Positions 29,639-37,065 of a DNA stretch of 64,000 nucleotides are shown in pieces (position 1 is the stretch's first letter; every line of letters begins with the position of its first letter). Position numbers and translations under genes: made by a program. The notes below the pieces were generated by a model. That model had not been told where the DNA came from and did no database searches. It saw nothing but the letters and a program-made list of their open reading frames with translations. This DNA is from Thermoflavifilum sp. (GTDB taxonomy: Bacteria; Bacteroidota; Bacteroidia; Chitinophagales; Chitinophagaceae), in assembly GCA_023511875.1 (NCBI GenBank), contig JAIMAQ010000012.1:1-64000 (forward strand). The letters run 5' to 3'.

Positions 29639-29974
29639 CTAAAATAATTCCAGTTGTTGCCAGCCTTTTGGGGGGCTGGCTTTTTGGTGGTTAATGTATA
29701 AAATAGAATCTCCAAATTGTTTGTCGGTCATCTTAAAGATGAGTACTGAGCCATATGGGGGGATGTGTCGCTTGACATAGTTAATATGCATATTAGCATT
29801 TTCACTACTCGGGCAATGTCTTCCGTAGATACTAAACTGGATCATCATAAATCCTGATTCTATAAGGAATTTACGAAAGCCCTGGGCAAGTTTTTGCTCT
29901 TTTTTTGTTGTTACTGGTAGATCAAAACAGCATATTACCCACATGATTCGATAGGCATTCAAGCGTGTATACAT
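29639..29974 (-). CDS. cas2: CRISPR adaptation protein Cas2 (type II-C)
   Basis: This 111-residue Cas2 has the first strand MWVICCFDLPVTTKKEQK, with the conserved Asp at D18. The family region FLIESGFMMIQFSIYGRHC and the C-terminal SVLIFKMTDKQFG strand follow. It begins 1 bp after the stop of cas1 on the minus strand, so the pair must be coupled. It is longer at the N-terminus than the minimal Cas2 (an in-frame Met at residue 11 would be the shorter start). It is unlike the I-B Cas2 at 11496-11768 and should serve array 2. Confidence 0.94.
   Translation of the reverse strand: MYTRLNAYRIMWVICCFDLPVTTKKEQKLAQGFRKFLIESGFMMIQFSIYGRHCPSSENANMHINYVKRHIPPYGSVLIFKMTDKQFGDSILYINHQKASPPKGWQQLELF
29659..29685 (+). 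terminator. Second terminator-like hairpin, antisense within the cas2 3' end
   Basis: Stem GCCAGCC (29659-29665), an 8-nt loop and GGCTGGC (29674-29680) are followed by T5 (29681-29685). On the plus strand this could back up the stronger terminator about 100 bp before it. It lies inside the coding end of the minus-strand cas2, where no T-tract follows the stem in the sense direction. Confidence 0.5.
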
Positions 29975-29975
29975 A

Positions 29976-30875
29976 TCAACACAATTTCGGGAAGGCCAAT
30001 TTTCTTCTCTCGCCCAGGTAGCATCTAGCTAAGGAAGCTGCAGTACGTTGAGTAGCAATCATGAGTATGCTTTTATCATTTTCAATCTTTACATCTAAAT
30101 GAGGAATGGCCAGAAGTTCTTTTTTTAACTCGACGTTTATTTCTTGCCACTTAGGGTATTTTTCCATGAGTTGAATCACCCACTCATCTACAAAAGGCCT
30201 ATATGGCTCCATCAGATCATCGGCTAAGCAATAGGCATTGTATTTATTGTGATGATAGATGCCAAGTGAAGGGTATAAACCTGCTGCTACTATGGCTCGA
30301 GCGGTAACAGATCGGAGTATGGCATATCCATAGTTTAGCAAGTTATTGGGGTAAGGGCCGATAGGGTTTCTGGAAAAATCAGGAATATTGGCAAACAGGT
30401 GATTCCAATAAAAACTGGCTGCAGCAGCTTCCCGGTTATCTGCATCTCCACTTTTTACATTTTTTTGAAATTGATAAAGGGGGTGATGACGAATACCTTG
30501 CAGCTCCAATAATTTAGCCTGGTTATAAATTTTGGCCTGAACGGTTTGCATCCATAAATTTTTCTTCAGGGGTTCACTCGCTTGAATTTGAGCTTGAATA
30601 CGTTGGGTTTGGATATGATGCCCTTCGAAAGGGAGCATAAGGGCGTGAGGCATGTACGATTCATTGCAGGCGATGAGTACTACATTGTTGTTCATTAACG
30701 CTGTAATAGCCCCGCTGGTGATGGTGATTTGTGGGTGATCGATCATGACTACTCCTAAATCCTCTATAGGGATAGATCTTTCTTCTGGAGGATCTTTTTT
30801 TAAAGTAATTTTTAGTTGTTTATAATTGGTATGCAGATAGGCAGGATTGCCAAAATATAGAATACGTTTGATCAT
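29976..30875 (-). CDS. cas1: CRISPR integrase Cas1 (type II-C)
   Basis: This 299-residue protein is a type II Cas1. The N-terminal beta domain contains RSIPIEDLGVVMIDHPQITIT. The catalytic helical domain has E149 in DNREAAAASFYW, H208 in LGIYHHNKYNAYCLADD and E223 in DLMEPYRPF, all present. With Cas2 it captures and inserts spacers; in type II systems Cas9 and tracrRNA help check the PAM. No csn2 or cas4 lies beside it, which defines subtype II-C. It begins 31 bp after the cas9 stop, in the same minus-strand operon. Confidence 0.96.
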   Translation of the reverse strand: MIKRILYFGNPAYLHTNYKQLKITLKKDPPEERSIPIEDLGVVMIDHPQITITSGAITALMNNNVVLIACNESYMPHALMLPFEGHHIQTQRIQAQIQASEPLKKNLWMQTVQAKIYNQAKLLELQGIRHHPLYQFQKNVKSGDADNREAAAASFYWNHLFANIPDFSRNPIGPYPNNLLNYGYAILRSVTARAIVAAGLYPSLGIYHHNKYNAYCLADDLMEPYRPFVDEWVIQLMEKYPKWQEINVELKKELLAIPHLDVKIENDKSILMIATQRTAASLARCYLGERRKLAFPKLC

Positions 30876-30906
30876 ATTAATTGAATTGGAATAAAAGCAT
30901 ATTTAC

Positions 30907-33900
30907 TTAAAACTTCCATTTGATTTCTCCATCTGGTAGAATATAAAAATCTTTGTTTTCAAATACACAGTTAAGTTTATCTGCCTTGAGCCTTAATCTA
31001 TGTTGATAGAGTGAAGAGTTGAATTCTGTATAACCATCTATTGGTTTACCAAGTTTATCTGATTTTGGGATTTGAGCTAGTTCTTGTTCAGATCTTGCTT
31101 CAATGCAATTTTGTAAATATATATAAGGGGAGCCTACCTCATTAAATTTATATACTCTAAACAATCTATTTTGCAGCTCTTCTTTTGAAAGATTTTTTAA
31201 TTCTTCTTTATTTTCTGAGTAAAAGATTACTTTTTGTCCTACTTTTAATACGGCTTTAAGCTGTAATCCTTTGTAAGTAGCATATTTTTGCTTGATAGCG
31301 TTTTTAATTGATCCATATTCTTTTTTCAGTTTTGTTGCTTCAAATAAATTAATTATTTGTGCTTCGCGTTTTAGAACATTTGCCTTTTTACTTGTTGTAA
31401 TTTCTTCATATAATAGATATAAATAATTTTCTTCATTCACTCCATATACATATTGTTTATATTCTTGTGTAGATTGCTGAATATTTTTTCGAATAGGGAT
31501 AGCTTTTTCAAGCGATAAATAACCTCTGCCAGCACGACATCTACAACGAATATGTCTAATTCTTTTTCCTTGAAAATCGGTTACATGTTCTAAAGGAATA
31601 CCATTATCTAACTGCTTTTTAATATGCTTTCTTAGGAATTCATCTACGATAAAATCTTTTTTATCAAAATCTTCTATTTTTAACTCACCAATAAGTTTTC
31701 TCACTACCACCCATTTTTCTTCTTGACCATTTCTATCTTTTTTAATCAGTATTTTTCCATTTTCTATTTTCAGATTACCATTTTCATCTCTATCTGGTAA
31801 TTTAATTACTCCAAGGTATGTTTCTGCATGTAATTTTCCTCTTACTGTGTCTCCTTGTATAATGAGTGTTTGTTTGCCTTTATGTATTTTCTTTTTTGTT
31901 TGTACAAAAGTTTTATCACGGTTTATATGATTAATAATCACACTTTTATCAATGTTTAGAATATGTTCTATGTGAAAAGCAGAATAGGGGATCGTGTGAT
32001 AAGTTTCACTGGATTTTCCTTGTTCTTTTTCGTCTAATGATTGGTAGTATTTTTTAAGTATTGCTTCTCTTCTAGATGAACCAGGAATTAAAGTTAATAC
32101 GGCAGCATCAGTTGCATGGTGGCTATGACGACTTCTATCTTTTTGTTCATCGCCTTTAATTTGATATATTTTTTTAAAATCATTTACTACACTTGCTTTT
32201 TGCACTTCTACTTTATTGAAAAGAGATTCAAGGTATGCGCGAGTGTATTTAGTTATTATCTGCGTATCTACTAATTGACTATTTTTCCATTTTTCTGGAA
32301 CTTCTGATAGTTCAAATGCTTCTATTTTCTTTTTCCAGTATTCGTATTCAAAAGTAAGTATGTGTCTTTGTTTGATTAAGAGGTTTTTTCTTTCTACATC
32401 TCCTTTGATATTTGCTTTTTTCGTTTCTTTTTTATTTTCTTCAATTCTTTTTTCCAATTCATCTCTTTTTCTTTTCCAATCTTCTAATCTTGGTTTAATA
32501 GCAGTGTAAGTTTCTCCACTTAAAGGGTCAGTCCAATCCGTTTCATAATTTTCAAGTTGGGTGGGAAGTTTTTCTTTTTGGATATTAGTATTAAAATAAG
32601 CATAAGCTACAGTAAGGTTAGCAAGCGAATTATCAAATGATTTGCTACGAGGAAGGGTATGAGCAAATTGTATTTTGGTACCGTCAAACAGATCTGTTAA
32701 ACTAATGGTTTTACCTGTGTATATGCATATTGCTTTTTGTTCTTTCCAGAGACGGTATTTATCTACATCTTCTTTTAACTTTTTTATTTCATCATAAATT
32801 TTAGCACCATCAGGTATTTGTTCCCACCACAATCTTACTTTATTGATATTTTCTGTGTCGTTTTCATTTATATTAGGATATTTTTCTTTAACTATTCCAT
32901 AGATGGCTTTGGCAAATTCTTTATTTTCTTCTTCTCTGTTTCTTTGGTATGTTTCATAAGCCCATCTTTTGTTAGCATCGTTTAGTTCTCTTGCTATTTC
33001 TATTACAATTTTTGTTTCGGTATCTATTTTCCGAATTCTTAATAAGTAATTCAATAAATGTCTTAATTCATGCATAGTGCGCATAGCCATTGGATTTTTC
33101 CATGCTTTGCTCGGCGGTATTGGACTTTCTAATTGTGGTACTTTTATAACTTCTTCTGTTATTGGGTCTACTGCTTCTTTTTCTGTTTTTGATTTAGAAT
33201 ATATTTCTATGTCAGAAGGGTGATATAAATATTTTAATCCTTTATCTGTGGCATTAAATTCTTCTTTAAGTATTTTTTTTATTGCTTCATCGAGTCGGGG
33301 TAATTTGTAGTAATCGAGGGTTGGAGATTTTCCATTTAGTGCAGATGCTTTTTCTTCGGGGGATTGATCTCCATTTAAAAAACTCAAGTATTTTTCGAGG
33401 ACAAAATTTTTATAATCGTTTTTATCATTTTCACTCAGATTTGTCCATTTTTTGATTCCGAGATGTGCTTTTATTTTTCGTTCTGTTTCTTGTTCTGCTA
33501 ATTTTTTTAGCATTTCATCAACTCCTTTTGGTCTATTCAATGGCATGTTTTCATCGGAGAAATATTGTTGAATTAAGGCATTAACGATGTTAAGTTTTTC
33601 TTTTTGCTGATTAATTTCTTTAATTGTTTCTGATATTCTTTTTTTGATTTTATCTTTGTTATTTTTAAACACTTTTTCTCCTAGGACTTTTTCAAGGTTA
33701 GCGAATAAGACAGCATCTTTATAAATATATCCTTCTTGTAAGTAAGGAATAATTTTACTAATAGCATTTCTACTCAATGATCCATATCCTTGAGCGATAT
33801 CTATGCTAATGAACTGATTAATTTTTTCATCGTTCCAATTGAGCACATTTATGCAGAATTGTTTTAAGCCATCTTCATTATCTTTTGTTTGTTTATAATC

Positions 33901-35307
33901 AAATAATAGATGCCAAATATTTTCATAGTTAAGTATTCTTTTTTCTCCTATATTTTTTTCAATAAAGTTCTTTCCTTTTCTTTTTAACCCTTTTCCATTT
34001 TTTCCTACATATTGAATACTATATTCTAATTTTAGGTTATTCCAGTTAATACCAAATTTATTTTCATCAGAGATAAATACATCTTTCCACTCTTCACTAA
34101 ATGTATTCATCAATCCAGCAATAACAGAGCAGGCTGAGATATTAGTATTATCCTTAAAGTTAAATTCGTATTTTCCATTTTCAGAAAAGGCATCTGATAT
34201 TTCTTTAAATTTAAAGTCATCATCTCTTATTTTCCCTTTATTTTTTCCTTTTGTTTCCTTCTTAAAAAATATTTCCTCAAAAATTTTCTTTTTTACTGTT
34301 ATTGGTATTGGTTCAAATTTATTTTGACTGTTTTTTTCTTTCCATTTTATATTATTGATAAATTGTAATGCTCTAAATTCTTCATAGAGTGGATGACTTA
34401 TAGGAATACGAGTTTTGTTTTTTTCAAGTGTGCATTTACCTACAAGATTTTTTTGACTTCTTAATGGACGTACATAATAAACAGCATCAAATAGTTGTTT
34501 TGTGAGTGTATCACTAATTTCTTGTTTTTCACAAATATCAAGGAATTCTTCTTCATAATATTTACGTTGGATTACTCCACTTGCTCTAAAGCGATTATCA
34601 CTATTAATTTTTTCTAATGCATAGGATGTGATATGATAGTTAGGGTCTTGCTGTTTTTTGATTTCAATTTCTTGATTTGGAGCGTAGTTAGATTTTCCGC
34701 TTTTACGAGATGTTTTAAATCCTCTTCGTTGTGCGAGATGATATAGTGCGCGTCCAATTTGAAATTTTCTTTTAGGAGTATTTTCAGCAGGTGTTTCTAA
34801 TAAAAATTTTCTTAGTTCATATGGATTTTTAAATTCAGGTTTGAGTTTTTCGTTTTCTTGTTCTGGCAGGCCTATTTTATCGAAGTCCATTGCCAGCCAT
34901 CTTTTGAAATCTACGGATTTTGGATACTGCCTGCCTGTGTTTTTCCACTTGCCATCTTTTTGTTCCCATTGGCCTATGCTCCATTGTTTAAGTTCATCTT
35001 TTGTAAGGGGGCACATGTTGTTTTCGATAAGCAACTTTAATAAAGCCCATTTTCTGTATCGTTTGGCATTATACAATCTTCGTTTGCTTCTGTTTTGCCT
35101 TCTTTCTGCGGCTAATGAAAATTCTCCACTTTTGCCTTCACCTACCCCTTTTTCAAATACTACTACCCCGTAATCGATAATTTCATTAGTCAAATCAAGC
35201 GAGTTTTGCTTGTATTGTTGGCTATACTCTTCTCGAGATGTCTTATCGTTTTCTCGAAGAGCCCAACCGATAGAATTGGTGCCGAGGTCAAGTCCAAGGA
35301 TTCTCAT
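30907..35307 (-). CDS. cas9: Type II-C Cas9 endonuclease, large form, with altered HNH site
   Basis: This 1466-residue Cas9 has RuvC-I at GLDLGTNSIGWAL (D7), an Arg-rich bridge helix AAERRQNRSKRRLYNAKRYR (about 68-87), a large helical lobe, RuvC-II at IVIEIARELN (E770), the HNH domain (about 850-920), and RuvC-III at HSHHATDAAV (H1064, D1067). The HNH histidine is H883, with N897 and N906 at the spacings seen in Streptococcus Cas9. The residue just before H883 is Ala (FAHTLPRS), where homologues carry Asp or Glu that helps bind the metal. RuvC appears intact. The length is at the upper end for II-C, though large forms are known in Bacteroidota. It leads the operon cas9-cas1-cas2 and diverges from the tracrRNA. 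Confidence 0.97.
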   Translation of the reverse strand: MRILGLDLGTNSIGWALRENDKTSREEYSQQYKQNSLDLTNEIIDYGVVVFEKGVGEGKSGEFSLAAERRQNRSKRRLYNAKRYRKWALLKLLIENNMCPLTKDELKQWSIGQWEQKDGKWKNTGRQYPKSVDFKRWLAMDFDKIGLPEQENEKLKPEFKNPYELRKFLLETPAENTPKRKFQIGRALYHLAQRRGFKTSRKSGKSNYAPNQEIEIKKQQDPNYHITSYALEKINSDNRFRASGVIQRKYYEEEFLDICEKQEISDTLTKQLFDAVYYVRPLRSQKNLVGKCTLEKNKTRIPISHPLYEEFRALQFINNIKWKEKNSQNKFEPIPITVKKKIFEEIFFKKETKGKNKGKIRDDDFKFKEISDAFSENGKYEFNFKDNTNISACSVIAGLMNTFSEEWKDVFISDENKFGINWNNLKLEYSIQYVGKNGKGLKRKGKNFIEKNIGEKRILNYENIWHLLFDYKQTKDNEDGLKQFCINVLNWNDEKINQFISIDIAQGYGSLSRNAISKIIPYLQEGYIYKDAVLFANLEKVLGEKVFKNNKDKIKKRISETIKEINQQKEKLNIVNALIQQYFSDENMPLNRPKGVDEMLKKLAEQETERKIKAHLGIKKWTNLSENDKNDYKNFVLEKYLSFLNGDQSPEEKASALNGKSPTLDYYKLPRLDEAIKKILKEEFNATDKGLKYLYHPSDIEIYSKSKTEKEAVDPITEEVIKVPQLESPIPPSKAWKNPMAMRTMHELRHLLNYLLRIRKIDTETKIVIEIARELNDANKRWAYETYQRNREEENKEFAKAIYGIVKEKYPNINENDTENINKVRLWWEQIPDGAKIYDEIKKLKEDVDKYRLWKEQKAICIYTGKTISLTDLFDGTKIQFAHTLPRSKSFDNSLANLTVAYAYFNTNIQKEKLPTQLENYETDWTDPLSGETYTAIKPRLEDWKRKRDELEKRIEENKKETKKANIKGDVERKNLLIKQRHILTFEYEYWKKKIEAFELSEVPEKWKNSQLVDTQIITKYTRAYLESLFNKVEVQKASVVNDFKKIYQIKGDEQKDRSRHSHHATDAAVLTLIPGSSRREAILKKYYQSLDEKEQGKSSETYHTIPYSAFHIEHILNIDKSVIINHINRDKTFVQTKKKIHKGKQTLIIQGDTVRGKLHAETYLGVIKLPDRDENGNLKIENGKILIKKDRNGQEEKWVVVRKLIGELKIEDFDKKDFIVDEFLRKHIKKQLDNGIPLEHVTDFQGKRIRHIRCRCRAGRGYLSLEKAIPIRKNIQQSTQEYKQYVYGVNEENYLYLLYEEITTSKKANVLKREAQIINLFEATKLKKEYGSIKNAIKQKYATYKGLQLKAVLKVGQKVIFYSENKEELKNLSKEELQNRLFRVYKFNEVGSPYIYLQNCIEARSEQELAQIPKSDKLGKPIDGYTEFNSSLYQHRLRLKADKLNCVFENKDFYILPDGEIKWKF

Positions 35308-35355
35308 ATAACATAATTTTTTATTTGTGTATTTAAATTTAGTTATTTACATTTA

Positions 35356-35435
35356 CAATCGCTAATCACAACAAGGCTATAAGCCGAAGAGCGATTAGCT
35401 CTAACTCCCGCACACTTCTGTGGGAGTATTTTTTT
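35356..35435 (+). ncRNA. tracrRNA of the type II-C system
   Basis: The anti-repeat GCTAATCACAAC (35361-35372) pairs perfectly with the first 12 bases of the array 2 repeat. It is followed by AAGGCTATAAGCC (GGCT/AGCC nexus hairpin, 35375-35385), a second stem AGAGC-GATTA-GCTCT (35388-35402), and a terminator hairpin ACTCCC/GGGAGT (35404-35427) with T7 (35429-35435). This is the standard order for a II-C tracrRNA. The exact 5' end is not visible; a TTTG at 35324 and TATTTAC at 35344 could be promoter elements. It is divergent from cas9, whose ATG is less than 50 bp away, so the two promoters must overlap. Confidence 0.88.
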
Positions 35436-35647
35436 ACACTTCAAGGCTAAATATGAGGGGCTAGGCTGGCATAAGCCAGATGTATTTGAGCTCTGTTCTC
35501 TCAGAAAATGTTGATTGCGCATGCCAGCTATGAAGAAGGGTTTTAGGTAGATATTGGATGCTCTCGTAAATATATAAAACGAAAAAGATTCGCTTTTATT
35601 TCATATATAAATTTCGAGGAGATATTTTCGGTATAGAAGGGATAAAG

Positions 35648-35721
35648 CTCCTCCTGCTGGACTTGAACCAGCGACCCTCTGATTAACAGTCAGATGCTCT
35701 AACCAGCTGAGCTAAGGAGGA
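35648..35721 (-). tRNA. tRNA-Asn (anticodon GTT)
   Basis: Reading the minus strand gives a standard 74-nt cloverleaf. The acceptor stem TCCTCCT pairs with AGGAGGA, and the discriminator is G73. The D arm is GCTCAGCTGGTTAGAGC, the anticodon loop is CTGTTAA with anticodon GTT, and the T arm contains GGTTCAAGTCC. The CCA end is not encoded. It lies between the II-C CRISPR locus and hflX; tRNA genes are common integration sites, but I see no attachment repeat in the flanks. The 212 bp between the tracrRNA and this gene hold nothing recognisable. Confidence 0.97.
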
Positions 35722-35813
35722 GTGTAAGGATGGATAGAAGAATGCTTGGGGCGGCAAAAATAAGGAATTTTCACATTCGCGTCAATTCCTTTCTACTAAA
35801 AAACACCTGCTGA

Positions 35814-37007
35814 TTAGGCCGTATAAAATGCTGTTTGATATGGATAGCGCTGGCGGTAGAGCTCCACAATATGTTGCCAAAGCAGATTGCGCAATTCATC
35901 TAGGTTTGTTTTTTCGGTGGCTGAGATGAAGATGGCATGGCCATGCGTGCGAGCTTGCCAATCGGCCTTGAGTTGATCGAGCAGCTCCTGGCGAATATGG
36001 GGTGGAAGATAGGGGTCGAAGTGTTGCTGCTCGTATAAATCCATTTTATTAAATACCAATAGGGTAGGCTTTTCTAAGGCGCCCATTTCTTGAAGGGTGC
36101 GATTTACTACTTCGATTTGCTCTTCGTAGCGGAGGTGGCTGATGTCTACAACATGCAACAAGATATCGCTTTCGCGCACTTCATCGAGTGTTGATTTAAA
36201 GCTTTCGACCAAGTGATGGGGGAGTTTTCGAATAAATCCCACCGTATCGCTGAGCAAAAAAGGTGTTTGTTGCAAGACAACCTTACGCGTGGTGGTATCG
36301 AGCGTGGCGAACAATTTGTTTTCGGCAAAAACGTCGCTTTTGCTGAGTACATTCATTAAGGTAGATTTTCCGGCATTGGTGTAGCCCACCAGCGCCACGC
36401 GCACGTAGCCCGTTCGTTCTTTGCGTTGAAGCTGGGCTTGCTTTTCGATTTCTTGTAAACGTTTTTTGAGCAATGCGATTTTATCTTTCACCAGTCGGCG
36501 GTCGGTTTCAATTTCTGTTTCTCCTGGTCCTCTTGTGCCAATACCGCCACCATGGCGCCCCAGGTGGGTCCACATGCCTTTGAGGCGAGGGAGTAAATAT
36601 TGGTATTGAGCGAGTTCTACTTGGGTCTTAGCGCGAGCCGTACGTGCGCGTTTAGCGAAAATGTCCAAGATTAAATCGGTGCGGTCGATAGTTTTTATAC
36701 CTAGAATTTTTTCGATATTGGTGATTTGGGTGCCGCTGAGTTCTTCGTCGAAAATTGCCAATGAAATGTCGTTTCCCTCGAGGTATCTTTTGATTTCTTC
36801 TAATTTTCCTTTGCCAATGAAGGTACGAGGGTCAGGGTGAGGAAGCTTTTGTACAAAAGTTTTTACTGCCTCAGCACCAGCTGTCTCGGCCAGGAAAGCG
36901 AGTTCATTTAAATACTCTGTAATCTGTGCTTCGGTAATTTCTGGGGTGATGACCCCTACGAGTATGGCTTTCTCAACAGGTGAAGAGTGGCGTTGAAGAT
37001 CAATCAA
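35814..37007 (-). CDS. hflX: Ribosome-associated GTPase HflX
   Basis: The protein has an N-terminal HflX domain (EKAILVGVITPEITEAQ, HPDPRTFIGKGKLEEIK), a Gly-rich linker (GGGIGTRGPGETEIETDRR) and a GTPase domain with G1 GYTNAGKS, G3 DTVGF, G4 NKMD and G5 SAT. HflX binds 50S or 70S ribosomes and splits stalled ones, especially under heat stress. The frame extends to ATGs at 37091 and 37094, but these overlap the divergent gene. A consensus -7 box (TAACTTTG, 37028-37035 on the minus strand) would start transcription after them, so I choose the TTG at 37007, giving 397 residues. The start is thus inferred, while the family is certain. Confidence 0.93.
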   Translation of the reverse strand: MIDLQRHSSPVEKAILVGVITPEITEAQITEYLNELAFLAETAGAEAVKTFVQKLPHPDPRTFIGKGKLEEIKRYLEGNDISLAIFDEELSGTQITNIEKILGIKTIDRTDLILDIFAKRARTARAKTQVELAQYQYLLPRLKGMWTHLGRHGGGIGTRGPGETEIETDRRLVKDKIALLKKRLQEIEKQAQLQRKERTGYVRVALVGYTNAGKSTLMNVLSKSDVFAENKLFATLDTTTRKVVLQQTPFLLSDTVGFIRKLPHHLVESFKSTLDEVRESDILLHVVDISHLRYEEQIEVVNRTLQEMGALEKPTLLVFNKMDLYEQQHFDPYLPPHIRQELLDQLKADWQARTHGHAIFISATEKTNLDELRNLLWQHIVELYRQRYPYQTAFYTA

Positions 37008-37027
37008 TTCTGGTTTCTTTAGCCATA

Positions 37028-37035
37028 CAAAGTTA
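37028..37035 (-). promoter_or_regulatory. Candidate -7 box for hflX
   Basis: TAACTTTG on the minus strand matches TAnnTTTG exactly. Predicted initiation near 37021 lies downstream of the two in-frame ATGs and upstream of the TTG at 37007, and so decides the start of hflX. Confidence 0.5.
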
Positions 37036-37065
37036 GTACATTGCAGGTAAAAGCCATTATACTGT

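Noticed and set aside
29434-29715. Short frames overlapping the last array 2 repeat and its terminator on both strands
   Set aside because: They span repeat, spacer and terminator sequence and match nothing; the true gene here is cas2 on the minus strand.
35648-35721. tRNA-Asn as the target of the tRNA-like II-C spacer
   Set aside because: Its T arm reads GCTGG-TTCAAGT-CCAGC and its acceptor AGGAGGA, unlike the spacer.
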